Source: Warburgia ugandensis (lineage: Eukaryota; Streptophyta; Magnoliopsida; Canellales; Canellaceae). From it: 64,000 nt of DNA. The position numbers and the translations under genes are program-made. The notes under the pieces were generated by a model. It was given only the letters and a program-made list of their open reading frames with translations, had not been told where the DNA came from and made no database searches. Of this stretch, positions 39,401 to 54,500 are shown one piece after another; within the stretch, counting starts at the first letter, position 1, and each line of letters starts with the position of its first letter. Location of the stretch: contig CP141126.1 of assembly GCA_035236585.1 (NCBI GenBank), positions 6,585,001-6,649,000 on the forward strand. Direction: 5' to 3'.

Positions 39401-42400
39401 TGCTGCCTAGGATCAGTTTGAAACACTGAAAAGGTTCCCTGAGTAAATCTGTATAATAATCAAAATAGACACTAGATACTTCTTGCCAAATTGTTTTTGA
39501 TCAATTAGGATTTGTTAAGCCAAATATTGTTTCATTTTGAATCTGGAAACTTTTCGTAGTCAAATGGGCTTCAGAAACCATCATACTTTGACACAGACTT
39601 CCGATGAGAATTATGAGCTGAAAGGTGGCTTGTTTCTCAATACTATTGTATGACCTGATTCGATGTGATGTCATTGGTGAATCACCAACCTCTCCTTTGG
39701 CACTTGAACGACTGTCATATTGAATCTTTTTCTTGATAGTGCCCTTAGGCTCACCTGGGAGTACTCTTTAGTAGAGAGACAGACCAATCATGGAGCAGTG
39801 GGGGCTGATCTGTTTATGGCTTACCCTGCCTTGATGGTGTTCTTAAGATTGGTTCTTTCTCCTCCGTTTCACAAAAAGATTGTCTCTTTGCCCACCCTTA
39901 GCTAGTAGCAGATGTTATAATTGAAAGTATATACTTATCAGGACACTTTTGAACTGCAGATCTCCAAATTGTGCACTTCTTTGGACACCAGTTACCAAAT
40001 GATTTGATGTCACTTTCTTTAGCCAGGGGCAGATGTTTTTTATTCTTCAATTGTACAGTGCTGCCTGAGTCATGTGAAGGTGTCTGTCTATTTGACTTAC
40101 ATTCAATTTTTTTGTAGGGCCCTGATGAGATCGTGGACAAAGCACTTCATAGTTCTGATGGCTCTGTTACTTGTGATGATTTTGTTAGTCTGGTTCAGAC
40201 CTGGCTTAGTAAACTTCAGGTGTTTGTCACTAACAGTACCTTTGGTTTCTTTGATCTTTTCATACAGCCTACATATTATATATTCCATCCATTACTCAAA
40301 TCTTATATAGAGTTCTGCAGCATGTTGTCATATTTGTTCAGTAGCCAAGCCACCATGGTGAGCCATTACACTCATGGACAAGACTGTACACATCTCACAT
40401 TACTCTAAAAAGTACTCCTTACTCGCTTTTGCTCAAAATGTGGAATGTAATGTCAGAATCCTTTTAAGTCTACCAATTTACATTTGTTTTAATCTTTTAA
40501 CTAGTCTAAGGGAACATAACCAAAATTTGGCCATAAATGTTCAATAAGCCAATTATGGGAATATGTGTTTCCCATAGTCAAAGTTCATAGTTAGTGGATA
40601 CATATGCATGCTTGTTATTATGTTATTATTCAGGCATATATAGACAGTTGATTCCCTTCCTTCATATATGTTAAAGTGGAGCCAAGAGAGAGAGATGGAG
40701 AGAAACCCTTAGAATGGGTGAATGTGTGTTGGTTATTTTGCACCTCACACTTAACACATATATACTAAACAAGGATAGTTACATGCTCCTAACTGTACAA
40801 TGTGTGACTAAAAATAAAACAAAACTAAGACTAAGGCTAAGTAAAGCTATAAAATACTATGCTATATTCAACAATATACATATGCCCAAATGTCATATGA
40901 TAGACGTAGTTTTCCTCGGAAAATTTGTGTATTCTCTTCTTGTGTCTGTTCATTGTTCTCTTATTGCATGTGAAGCTCTTTTTGTCACTTCTTCACATAG
41001 TTTCTTTAAATGGTTCTTGGTACCTTTGTGCTGAAATTTTGGCTGATTTGTTTAGTATTTTTTCATATCACCTTGTGTGACCTTAAGACCACAAACGTAT
41101 TGTTTATTTGTCTGAGTGCTTTTTAATTGAAATGTATATGTGCAAGCTTTTCAGTGGTCAAACTCATTATGTGCCATTTTCGGTGAGACAAACCAAAGTG
41201 AGCTGGCAGCTTTCACTTCATATGCATTGGCGTTACCAAATAACTTTCCAGCCCTTGTAGACACATATGATGTAAGTGAACTGTTCTTTCAGGCTGCCTT
41301 TTTTTTCCTTTTAAATTGCTATTTTTCATGATAATCCTTTTTTTCATTTTTCTTCTTTGGCTCTACTCTAATTGGTTATGACTGTTTGTGTAATTCAGAC
41401 ATCTCTAGCCTTAAGCACTGAATTTTCTCCTCTTGGCTTTCTTCCTACTGCTGTTTTAACTTTTAAACATCATAAAAGCATTGAAGAAACTATTGGACTC
41501 AATTTGTTTGTGTTGTATCTTGTAATGTGTGCCATACATAATAAGAGTCATCACTTGAGCAATTCTCATTATTTCTCTTTCCATTATAGCACATCTTTAT
41601 TCCATTTAATTCTTTTTACCAAACATTAAGATCAATAATGAAGGACTTGGTTTCAATTTGAACAAGCTAACAGACGTCAATCATGAGTGCTATCAGCCTA
41701 TTCCTCACTCCTCTGTATTCTGAATGTTTCTTTCTTCTTCTTTGAAGATTATAAGCTTTCGATGACTTCCCCAGAATTTGGATAATGTCTATCAATACTT
41801 GGCTAAGTTTGTTTTCCCAGTTGACAAAGATACTGTGATGGATCGGTTTGAGCTGAAATCAACAAAAATAAGTAACAGAGAAGAAGATAGTTGAAAAGCT
41901 TCAATTCATAGCTGATAATTGGGTACAAAACAAACTAAGATAGTAAGAAAAGCATAATGCAACAGTGAAAGTTTCCGGCATCTTTGGTTTACTCCGCATC
42001 CCAGAACCCGTTACTATATCTCACTATTCTTCTGCCCCCTTCCTCATATTTCCCTTTCTGCTCTTGAACCGAATTTCCTCCTTCTTTCAATCCTCTTTCT
42101 CCACTTGGCCTTACCACCCAAGATCTGATTTCCCTAACAGAATTCCTCCATAATCCCATGATATCCTTACACCCGTCTTTCCTATATATCTGGATTTTAT
42201 ATTGGAGCCAACTACCTGGATTCTTGGGGCCACATCTCCTGGAATAAGTTAGCCCAAAACGTCTCTGCTGCTTATCATACTGCTTCTATATATTTCTGGT
42301 AGTGATGTGCTGTTTGAGATCATAAGAATCGGTACTTTTCCATCTCATTTCCTCGAATAAACTTAATTTAAACACCCCTGAGTCAAATTGTTGGACTTCA

Positions 42401-45400
42401 TGATGTAGACTTTTTCTCAGGTGAGTCTTGCTAGAAACTTTTTCTGGAATTGGCTCATTACCTTGATTGAATATTCTGCCAAATTCAGCAGCAAGTGAAA
42501 CAACATGGAGTTCCATTGAGTTTGCATTATATGCTTTACCTTGGTGACATCAAGTCCCAAGTAAGTGAGAAATATAAGCTGCAGGCAGTTTAATGCATCA
42601 AACTGCTGTAATCATGTGGTACCAGACTTACTATTGGACTTATCTACTTCACCATTTGTCAAAGTCTTGAATTCCGAACCACACCAGTTGCCACTTTTGC
42701 AGATTGAGCCCACAATGGATTGTTAAGTTCTTTCACTTCACAGATAAAAAGTTAATTGCAGAAACAAAGCAGTGCCTAAGCTTCATGAAGGGAATTAATT
42801 TTGCAAATAGAAACTAACATATGGCTGATTAACTACACAAACACGCAGGATAAAACTGATATAAATAAACTGTACATAAGCCAAAATCTGAGTTGTCTTC
42901 TCATATGTACACGTGCCATCTTTATCTCTGCTTTAGCTTCAACCAGTCTTGAGCACCTATGTTGGGGGACAAGAAGGGAAAAGGTGAGAGAGAAGTGGAA
43001 GTTGTAAAGAGATTACAAGTAGAAGAAAGAAAATGATTTGGGAACATGATACAAAAAATACGTCCTCTCTCTTTATGTACTTACCAATTACTAGCATGAA
43101 AATAATTGCAAGTAGACCATGCCCACAAGATATATAAATATTTAGTCCCCTACTTTATAAGTTACTTTGTGTCAGCTATGTTGTGTGGCTTATTTTATAT
43201 TTTGCTTAATCTGATGCATGAAGTAAAAAATTTATGTTGTGTGTTAATTATGGCAACTAGAAGGGGTGCCTTGGCGCAACGGTAAAAGTTTTCATCATGT
43301 GACCTTGAGGTCATGGGTTCAACGCCTGGAATCAGCCTCTTGCAAAATGCAAGATAAGGCTGCCTACTATAGGCCCTTGTGGTCCACCCCTTCCCCGGAC
43401 CTCGCATAGGCGGGAGCTTTGTGCACCGGGGCTGCCCTTTTTTTGCCCTTTATTAATTATGGCAACTGTTGGACCTGAGGTTAATCAACTTACCTACTAA
43501 TTGGTGCACATTGCAGTGTAAATTGCCAAATTCCAGCTTAAATATTACAGCATTAGATACTGAGATGTCCCTTTAGGGGGTTTAGTGTCACCCATGATAC
43601 TTTAGTGATTGATGATGTTGCATAGCAGCACCTCCATATGTTCACCATGAAGTGCCTCAGCTATCTGCCAATTTCAATATTAAGAGGTTTAGTCCAGCAC
43701 CAGGAGTGCTGTGAATCCTTAAAGAAAAATGGAACTCAACTCCTTGTATTGACGCATGTGTGGAGGATATCTGGATTTTTTCCATGTCCTTTTGGACTCT
43801 TATCAATACAAAGTTTAATAATCCTTGTTTTTGAAAGAAAACTTTATCCTCTTTTGTGTCTTTCTTTTCGATTGATGAACTAGAATCCGCACATATTCCA
43901 AAAACTGGTCACAATTTCTTAGATTAGATCTTATTATGGCAATATTTCTCATGCATCTCTAGTGACGGATTACGTCCTCATGTATGTGTAAGCAATGCCC
44001 TCTCTTTCTTTTGTTTTCTTTTTCTATATTGATAATTGTGTGGTTGTAACTTAGAATTAACAACTTTCATTAGAATTAGCAGGTGGTGAGAAGTGGACTT
44101 CCTAATTTCTTAGCAGTTGCATTAGCACTTAGTGACTTGGGGTACGTCAAGACAGTTTTAAGTCATTTTGCAAACTTCTCTATATTAATTTTTTGTCCAC
44201 ATGTAAGAAAGTGGTTTATATCTCTATGTTGTTCTTTTGCATTCTACTTGAATTAAACGTCTCATGCTTGCAACTTCTGAGAGAAATTAATTTAGTTTGT
44301 CTGAGCTTTCTTCTGTGCTTATATGTAATTCTTGAAGCTGGGTCTTTCTAGTGGAGAGACAGCAAAAACTTTTGTCCAACGATCTTCCAAGATGCTCTCC
44401 AATCCCGTGTTGGGCAAATTATTTTGACGATTAGAATCAGGAGTGCTTTTGTAGTTCCCTTGTGCTGCTTATAAGGATGATCCGTGTTCTTGTTCTCAAA
44501 TGTAGAAGGTGAAAGAAAACAAAATTGAAAGGTATGACTAAAGAAGAAGAAAATAAGAGAAGAAAAACACAAAAGGTTTTATTAAAGGGACTGGGGAAGT
44601 TGTTGCAAATCAGTATAAGACCTGTTTACATTTTCATAAGCACTGCCCCTTTAAAGTATATTGTGATATAATTCGTCATTAGGTTCCCAAAGAAATGAAA
44701 TCAGTTCCCAAATTGCTTGCTTCTGAATAAAACTCTATGGCAAGAATCCAGCATAAAAGTTCCTAGTCAGGCTGAGTCCGAAACATGGAAGCAAGGTTCT
44801 CTTCAATGAAAAATAACTCAGAAATCTAGACTTCTTGGATGCAGTATCCCTCTTTCTACCTCCCATGAGTAATTTGTGTGAGTGATGGAAAACATCACCC
44901 ATCAATGCCTACTTGATGTATGGACATGGTCCTCTTAATAAATATTGAACACTAAGAATAAGCTTTTGAAACTCTAAGTAAGCCCCTTGGAAAACATGTT
45001 TGGTGGTATTTCGTAACCCATGTATGCATCAAGAAATCAGCTACTACTAGTTCTTTTCTGAAGTTAATACATAAACTAGCCAAATCACATGGATATGCAT
45101 TGGTATCTATTGTACTAGCAGCTGGTTTACACATTTAATTTATGTTTGTGTGGCATCTATAGTAAATTGCAAATATGTATGTATGAATGTACACACGTGT
45201 GTGTGTGTGTGTGTGCAATTACGCGAATTTCATGCAATTGAAATTGTGGAGAACGTAATAATATATAGGTTTGGCATATATTGACCAAGGTCCAATATGG
45301 ATGGTTCTATTTCATACTCCTAATTAATGATCATAAAGTTTAAATGATAAGTGAGAGCTAAGGCATTGGATCAATGGCTAATAAATTTTCATCCATTAAT

Positions 45401-48400
45401 ATTCAATACCCTTGACAAAACTGGATGGTGAAAAAAATTTGAGTCTATATATCATCATTGTACTGAAGGGGAGCCTTGGCGTAACAGTAAAAGTTGTCAT
45501 CATGTGACCTTGGGGTCATGGGTTCAAGGCATGAAAACAACCTCTGGCAAAAATACAAGGTAAGGCTGCCTACAATAGGCCCTTGTGGTTCACCCCTTCC
45601 CCTGACCCCACATAGGCAGGAGCTTCGTGCACCAGGGCTGCCCCTTATACCATCATTGTACTCTGTCCGTTGGTATAGGTTGCACATGCAAACACTGTCA
45701 GCATGTACTGGGGTAGAAAGAAGTTCAATTCAAATGGGGGCTGGTGTTTGCACCCTATTTGTGCTTACATCAATACTAGCTGGTGTGAGGAGGTCACCAA
45801 CACTGTCATGCCTCTAGCTCTAGGCCTGCCAGTCAAACTCTTGTTCTCCTGTGCCTTGAATTCTTTTTCTCCAGATGGCTCAGCTTGCTACGTTGCTCTA
45901 TTCTGGGATGACTGGTAGAAGGAGCTTGAGCTTAGGATCACAAACAGATTTTCCATTCTGCACTTTATGATCTCTCACTATTTAATCCTTTCTCTTGGTC
46001 AATTAGGGTATAACTGGCAATTTGGGGCAACAATTGAATCCTAGCTGCCTCCATAACATCAAAATTTTGGCATTTGGGACGTTCTAGGGTTCAAATAGCT
46101 GAAGAACAAGTTGTTCTTTATCCTTTCTCATTTTCTTTTCTTTTGAGTTGTCGGGTGCAATTCTTGTTTCTTCATGGTAATTGCTACATAAAATCTGTTT
46201 CATGAGGTTATGTCATTGCATGAAATTGCTACAATTGGTATGTTCTCAGTATATTTCATCTGTTATCTGAGTATGCATCTAATTGAAATAAGCTCCTTTC
46301 TATAATGACTTAAAATAACTTGTGTGCAGGTACAAAGCTATTGGTATTACATTGGATTCTGGTGATCTGACATATTTATCTACTGAGGCTCGAAAATTCT
46401 TTTGTGCTATTGAAAGGGAATTTGGTGTGGCTGACTTTGGGAAAATGACCATCACTGCTAGTAATGACCTCAATGAAGAAACCCTAGATGCTTTGAACAA
46501 ACAGGTAGTTATTTGAAAAGCAAAGACTTTCTAGAAGATACTCGGCTAGGTGTAAATTACATTCTTCATTATTTCTGGTCTACTGCTCAATACTGTATAG
46601 AGAATTCAATCGCTTCATTCTGCATAGTGTCTTACACCAGCTTGAATTCAGATTTATCATCATATGGATCATTGTATTACATCTACCTCATCTGTTCTTG
46701 ATCACATCCAATTGTACATTTTCTCTGGGTATTTCAAACTTTCAAATCCCCTTGTGATAAAGCAGAATTCTACTTTATTAAGTCTACCATGAAAGTAAAC
46801 CCCTCATGAATCGAAGTTTACTTTCCAGGAAGAGCAAAAAAAGCATGAACGGAATTTTTTGAAAATCCAACTTAAACTGTAGCAAAATATGTTTAATTTT
46901 TTAGTCTAACATCTTTCTGGAGTAAACTTGCGCCAGGCGCCAGCTAACCTGATTGTATAAATCTTTTTTAAGTCCCAAACGAGCAAAAAGGCATCAACAG
47001 AAGTTTTTGAAAATCCAACTTAATATTTAGCAAAAGATGTTTAATATTCTAGTTTAACATCTTTTGAGTGTAACTTTCCCCAGATGCCAGTTGACCAACT
47101 TGTATAAAATATTTTTTTAAGTCCCTAAATATGTAGCACACACTTATTAACATGCTCCTAGAAATTTGCAAAACTGTTAGCTGAGTAAAAGGTTTTTATC
47201 TTATAACTACCAGTTTCCTCATTCAAAAGGTATACTCATTACCATCCATGTCATTGTGTTCACCACTTCTAGAACAACCTGAGGTTAAAACATCATGAGC
47301 GGAAGAGAAGTAGCACTGCAGCTCATTTGAAATTCAACGAGGATGAAGGAGAGACACCTCAAATATGAAATCGATCTTTAATTGAGCAATGTTTCAGCAA
47401 TAGGCAAAGACTTAGATCTGAAACAGTTAAAACCCTTCAAAAATTATGTACAACATATGAAATCCATAAGACTTATGATCTCAGCCTTCGTCTTACTTAA
47501 TTCTAGCATTTGGAAGTCCAAAAACATTTCATGTGCTCGCTGAAAGCTCCAGATCAGGAAATGAAAGAAACATCCAGTGAATTCTTTTCATATTTTTTAA
47601 TTAGGTCCATTGTGAAACCCATTTGAATTAATTTATTCAAATAGAGTCACTTAAATTTATCAAAGTTTTCAGGCAAGCTAAATGTTATGGTGCCAAACAA
47701 AATTTTCTAGCCACTCCTAAGTCCCTGACAACACCATGATGATGCCATGGTACATGCAAGTGTTCTGTGGGCCACTTTTTGTTCCTATGTTGCATTGTTG
47801 CTCTCCTCTCTTTTATGTTGTTCTTTATAACTTTGGTAGGATGCGATCTTTGTGAAGCCATTTACGGATTATGCAGGCAAGGTGAGCTAGAAGTAAACAG
47901 CATTCAAACATTAGGAGGCAATTGGTGATTGCAGTGAACAGCATGTTATCCCATATTAGAAGTTTGCCACATTGTAGTATCGCAAGGGACATTTCATTGC
48001 TTAGCAGATGCCTCTGAAAAGGAAACCTTAACAAAGCATTAGGACTGCACAGAGAACTGTAATGGACAACCAACCAAACCTTTTGAAATCATGCTGCATT
48101 TGAACTTTCTGTGCAACTATTTCAGGCATGTGTACCCTGCATGTCTGGGTGGAATTTTATCGTTTTCTCCTCATGTTTCAAATTTCAAGCAAGTAGATAT
48201 CCTTGCTTCATGGTACTCAAGCAAAATGATTCTTAGGCACCAAGAACCAACTATGTTAGTTCAAGGTTCACACTTCTTCCTGTTCTCCACTTCTCCAACA
48301 TGTCGCATACATCCCAACTTCAGATGCCTGCCTTGAGTCATTTTTGTGTTCAAGAGAAAATGGCTAGTAGGAAGGACTTGCAGAAAGGTCAAGAGAATGT

Positions 48401-51400
48401 AGGGAGCAAGTAGTTAGTGTGTTTCCAGCTAAAGTCTTCTCAAACAACCTGTTCAGAACTGTGAAAAACTAAGACTAAACTACAGATGAGTAAGGATAAT
48501 ATACACATTGGTTATCCTAGAACTAAATGTTGGTGGGTGTTTCATCTTTGAAGATATAGTCCGCCTACTGTTATTGATTACTTTCATTTAATCACAATTA
48601 TATGGTGTATGTGGGTACTGTCTTTACATGGTCCAAAAGTCATTTCATGTGGCACCATTCAAACTCAGGGAGGATTTGCAGCATCCTAGTTCGAATTTTA
48701 ATAAATTTGTTCAATGTTAATTATGATGAGAGTAGAGGCAAGCACCAATTGCTTTGGAGCTCAATATGCATTAAATATTTCATGGTCGGAACATTCTTGA
48801 CAAGATATATCTACAAGTTAAATTTCTTGGCCCAGATGAGAATAAGTTCTGCCAAGAAGTCTAGCTTGTAGTTATATCTTGTTAAAAATTCTGGCCATGA
48901 AATATTTAAAGCATATCAGATCCTTTTACCTACATATTAGATGTTCAGGTTCTAGATAGAAATTCTAAAAACCATTATATTGGATATCGCTTTTCACTTT
49001 TGCAGGGACATGAGGTGGATGCATTTGGAATTGGCACCTATCTGGTTACATGCTATTCTCAAGCAGCTCTAGGTTGTGTCTTTAAACTGATCGAGATAAA
49101 TAATCAGCCTCACATCAAACTCTCAGAAGATGTTTCCAAGGTCATAAATCAAGAAATCCTGTTGCCATTCTTTTGCTTTCTTTTCTTTTATAAAGGTTTA
49201 TTACTTTCTTGTTATAGGTCTCTATACCCTGTAAAAAGCGGTGTTATAGACTGTATGGAAGAGAAGGTTACCCTTTGCTCGACATAATGACTGGAGAAAA
49301 TGAGCCACCTCCAAAGGTGTTGTTCAAACTTGCATGTGTTTTAAGAGCTATGCATAATTTCTAAGGATCTTTTGTGAACTTTTAGGTTTTACTATTTCTG
49401 GAGTCAAGCACAGTACATCATTATTAAACTCACCCTAACTTATGAAGATATGAAAAAGATGCAGCACCTACTGCTTATGTAGTCCCACTATCAACTTGTA
49501 GTAATAAGTGCTTTATTTTTCACTGACTAGACATTCTAGGATTACTTCCAGTGCATTCAAGTCTACATTTTTAAATATATTTAGTGCCGAAAATTTACTT
49601 TCACATTTTTTTTGTTTGAATTGTTGTGAATGAAACCTTGATTTCAAGGGGAATGAGTCTGTGGAGATCGTATTTGTCCATCCATTAACTGGTATTTCTC
49701 ATATGTACATCTTTGGACCTGTTTGCCTTCAGCCACATCTACCTGTCAATTGAGCAATATTTAAAATTCATTGTACAATGTAAGCAGAAAAACAACTGTA
49801 TCATATTTGTTAATCTGCTCCCTTTTTCTCTTTTTTGTGTACAGGTCGGAGAACGAATACTGTGTCGTCACCCTTTTAGTGAATCTAAGAGAGCTTATGT
49901 GGTGCCACAACGTGTTGAGGAGCTTCTACATTGCTACTGGCATGGCAGTCCAGGTGCCTTCTTAAAGAGTTCATTCTTGATTTATGTTGATGTTTAACCG
50001 CAAGTGCACGGGCTATTGTAGTATAGCTATGCAAATACGGGTCGATCCCACGAGGACTTGATTTAAAATTATGGAGTTTTAAATAAAATTCAACTAAAAA
50101 AATAAAATCCAGATTTATTCAATTGTTCCAATGTTCACAAATATTTATTCCAAGAAAAATAAAATGCTTCTTGGATAAGCTTGTCCTTGGATTGCACTGT
50201 CCCTAGATTATGCATCTGGATTGCCTTGTCTCTGAATAGTCAGAATGAAGATAAGTTAAAACCAGAATAGCATAGGGACACAGTTGGAATTTCTGAAATA
50301 AGACAGAATTGTAATTTCGGAGATCTTCAGGTGCAGATTTGTAATTTCTGAGATCTGCAGGTGCAATTTTGGAATTCTTCAGGTTCTGGTTTTTCACGAA
50401 AAAACCAGGAAAAACGATGAAAACCTGAGAAGGGGAAGAAGGAAGGAGGGAGGAAAAGAGGAAGGAGAAGAAGAAGGAAGAGGGGAGAAAACCCGAGTTG
50501 GGTTTTCTCTCCCGGGGCGTCCTATGAAGAGAAGATCGAGGAAAACCCAATCTGGGTTTTTCCTCACTGGTTAGTCCGGTGAAGAAGAAGGCAGAGGCGA
50601 CTGGTCTGATGCGGTGGAGATCTCTGGCGTCCCACGATTGGACGGTGCCTGGTCGTCGCACGGTGGAGATGGGGCTTTGAATCAAATGGATTGAAGAAGA
50701 GTTCGGGAACGTGGGCTGTAGAGGGAGAGTAGAGGGTGCGGCGGGATTGGGTTTAACAAGAGAAACACGACGGCTTTGGTCTAGGCGTCGTCTGGAACAA
50801 AGCCGCCTCTTGCCTGGCTATGTGAAGGTTGATGAAGAGGGCTTTGGGAACGGACTAGTAGAGATAGATGCGTTGAAGATAATGAAATGAGATGGATGGG
50901 AGGTGCGGTGATGAGTGCGATTAATGGTGGAACTCGGCTTACTATTGGAAACCGAGAATGGAAAAAAAAAAAACTAGGGTGGAGATGAATCCTGGTTTGT
51001 GTGACTTGTTTCTAACAATTGGGTCCTGGAAGAGAGAGCGTGGCAGACAAGGGAATTGTGTGAAGCGGTGATCTGAGCGTGTCTGGCCAGGCCGGTGACG
51101 ATGATGAGGCCAGAGAAGAAAGGAGAAGCTAGAGTGATGGAAACCAGAAAGAATGGAGACTGCAGAGAAGGGGAGAATTGATGGCAGGAAGAGATCGGAC
51201 TAGGCAGGAGAGTGGGATAGGCCGGTGGGTCAGTCTAGTGGTGCTGGGAGCTCTAGGCAGTCCGGCCAGTGAAGACGAAGTGAGAAAAGGGTGAGAGAAG
51301 GAGAGGAGAGGCGTGTGGCGGAAGAAGGAGATAATGGGAGAAGGGAGGTGATGGGTTTGCTCCTTCCAGCCCAACCTAGGAGAGAGGTGAAAGAGAAGGA

Positions 51401-51518
51401 GATTGGGTGCTCGGCGATGGGGAGAAAAAGAGCATTAGAGAGACCGATTGGAGGCTAGTGCGATGCAAGGAGGATGCTAGTTCAGTTTGTGAGAGAGAGA
51501 GAGAGAGGGAGAGAGAGG

Positions 51519-51570
<52 letters not shown>

Positions 51571-54500
51571 AAGGGAAGTGGAGAGAGACAGGAGAGGAGA
51601 GAGGGATTGTAATAGAGAGGGTGGAGATATGGGTGAGAGCTAAGGGGGGAGAGAAGAAGAGAAGTAGGAGAGATATACAGCCCAACCTAGCCTCCCAAAG
51701 AAAAAAACGTCCCCTTTAGAGAGAGAGGGGACTTTAAAAAGAGAGAGAGACGTGTGAAAGAGAAGGAGAAAAAGAGATAGAAGAGAGAGAGAAAAGAAAG
51801 GAGAGGGATAAGAGAAAAAGAGAGATGAGAGGAGAAAGAGAAGGAAGAGGAGATAGGTGGGGTCCACTAGCTTTCTTAGTTTTGCTAGAACTCTGCAAGT
51901 CTTCAAAGTCTTCAGTCTCTTTCCATGATTCAATCTGGAGCGTCCATGCACGAGTTGGTGATCTGCAATGCACAAGACTCAATTAGCGAAATCTAAACCG
52001 TCCATTAGCTTTAATAGTCATTTAACCACTAAATTTTACAATTCAACGGTTGGATGACCAATTAAAGCTAAAATGAAATATTTGATTTAAAATCTTAAAA
52101 TTAATGGTCTAGATGCTCCAATCAAATACTAAATTAGGGGTATTTTGACCAAATTTGAACACTTAACACACCCCCCAACCAGCATTTTGCTAGTCCCTAG
52201 CAAAAGATGCGAAGAAATCAAATCAAAATTTTATTTTTTATTTTTTATTTTTTATTTTTTTTTCAGGTCATCTCCATTTTGTTCTCAGATAATTATCTTC
52301 AATAAATCTATCAACTTTAGCAAACTAATAAAGATGACTAAATAATTCAAAAAAACCTTACCCATATGCTAAAAATATTCCACTTAAGCTCAGATCTCAG
52401 AGTGAGTGTGTGCGTACAGTTTACACATAGAATAATCTTTATGTATAAGTAGACTTTTAACTTTTGAACTCCATCTGAAATATGTTTTGACCTCAATCCT
52501 TACTAATGGCATACGCTCAGAAATAAAATCTCTCTTATAGAGGGTTCAAATCATATCTCTCTTGTAATTATGTGAGCAGAGTCAATAAAAACAAATTTAG
52601 CTCACATATACTCATGAAGAACGGGAGTTACTAAGGAATTTACTTGTATTGATCCCTTTGGAATAGATGCCATTACCTTTGCATATTTAGAAATACCACT
52701 CTTTTAATCCTATCCATTCATTTCCTCATCAAGACTATATTCATCCTAGAATCAATAGGTCTTTAATTGAGACGAAACATAGGCTTAGGACAGGGTACCA
52801 AAGAAAGGGTATAAGGGAATTCAAAGTTTCTTCAAAAAAAATAAGTAGAGGTCTTCTACTAAAATTGACAATGCTTCTTTTCTTTGCTGAAGTGAATATT
52901 CTTTTTCCATTTTTCTTTGTATTCTTCAAACTCTTTTTTTTTTTTTCACTTTTCTTTCTTTTCATATTTTTGACTCACTTTGAAGAATATTTCTTTTCTT
53001 GATATCCACTTTTCTACTTTTGTTGCAACTAAAAGATATTTTTTTCCTTCTTCTCTAACTTATTTTTCAAAGAAAAATGGGTAATGGATAATTTATACTG
53101 GGTTAATATGGGTAAATGGTAATTTGGGTGACAAAAGAAAATGGCTTATATTCAAGGCTCAACTTGGCTAACTAGTGGTAAAAATACTTCTGGGTAGGCT
53201 TTATGTCTTTAGGTTAACAACAAGGATGGCCTAAATCATTTTCTAGGTTTCATATAATCTATCAAATTCAATGAACTTTCAGAATTTTAAAGGTAGTATT
53301 CTAATTATTCAGGTAATTAGCCAAATTTAAGAGTTTGGGATCAATTTTCTTTAAGCATTTGAAGAAAATTTTGAACATTTATAACCTCTCAAAAAGGATG
53401 AATGGCTCTAAAACTCACTTGTGTTATAGATCTCCACTGAATTTCTTCAGAATTTCTAAGTTATAGCCACTTATCAATCTAGATTATCTATATGCAACTG
53501 CGTGTACAATTGTGATATGAGACTTTGCTTTTATGGAATACTTTAGAAAATGAGTAAAATGATGAATTAATCATATTCAATTCTATTAATAAGCCAAAGT
53601 TATCCAGATTATACTTTAGACAATCCAATTCTCATCATGGTATAGGAAATGACCTAAAATTTTTCTTTTCTTTTTTTTTTTTTTGAAAAAAAAACCAAGG
53701 AAAACACCTAAAAACTAAAAGAAAACTAGAATTTGTTAGAATTCTACACCCCCCAACCTAACAGAAACAGTGTCCTTAATGTTTAAAAAGTATGACCTAA
53801 AATGAATATGGGTGATATAGAAAACAAAATACAAAATATGGTACAAAGAGATCAATTTCACTCAATCCTGATAAACAGGATCCTCCAGAGTTGTGGACTC
53901 AACTTCTGGATTCTCAAAATCTAGGAAAGGCTTTAAACGTTGACCATTCACTTTAAAAGAATGACCAGTCCTAGTATTCTCAATCTCGACAGTCCCATAT
54001 GGAAAAACTTCTTTTACTATGTATGGACCGGTCCATCGAGATCTAAGCTTACCTGGAAATAGGTGAAGCTTAGAATTGTAAAGTAGAACCTTTTGGCTTG
54101 GAGTAAAGGATTTTCTCATTATGTTCTTATCATGAAAAACTTTCATCTTTTCTTTATATATCCTATTACTCTCATAAGCTTCTTGCTTAATCTCTTCCAA
54201 CTCATTAAGTTGGAGCTTGCGATGTGAGCCTGCTTTATCCATATTGAAATTGAATGTCTTTATTGCCCAATAGGCTCTATGTTCCAATTCCACAGGCAAA
54301 TGACAAGCCTTACCGTATACAATACGATAGGGAGACATACCAATCGGGGTGCGATGTGCAGTCCTGTAAGCCCAGAGCGCATCAGTCAGTCTAAGAGACC
54401 AATCTTTACGATCTGGATTAACAGTCTTTTGAAGGATTTGTTTGATGGCCCGATTTGATACTTCTACTTGTCCACTTGTTTGTGGGTGATACGGTGTTGC

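Noticed and set aside
40714-41034. A 106-residue ORF in intron 4
   Set aside because: No recognisable motif, hydrophobic stretches of translated AT-rich DNA, no splice logic with neighbouring exons.
51407-51982. Arg/Glu-rich and Ser/Leu-rich ORFs around (GA)n, also 61946-62505
   Set aside because: They are translations of simple repeats in the Athila-like LTRs and differ between the two LTRs only by repeat length.
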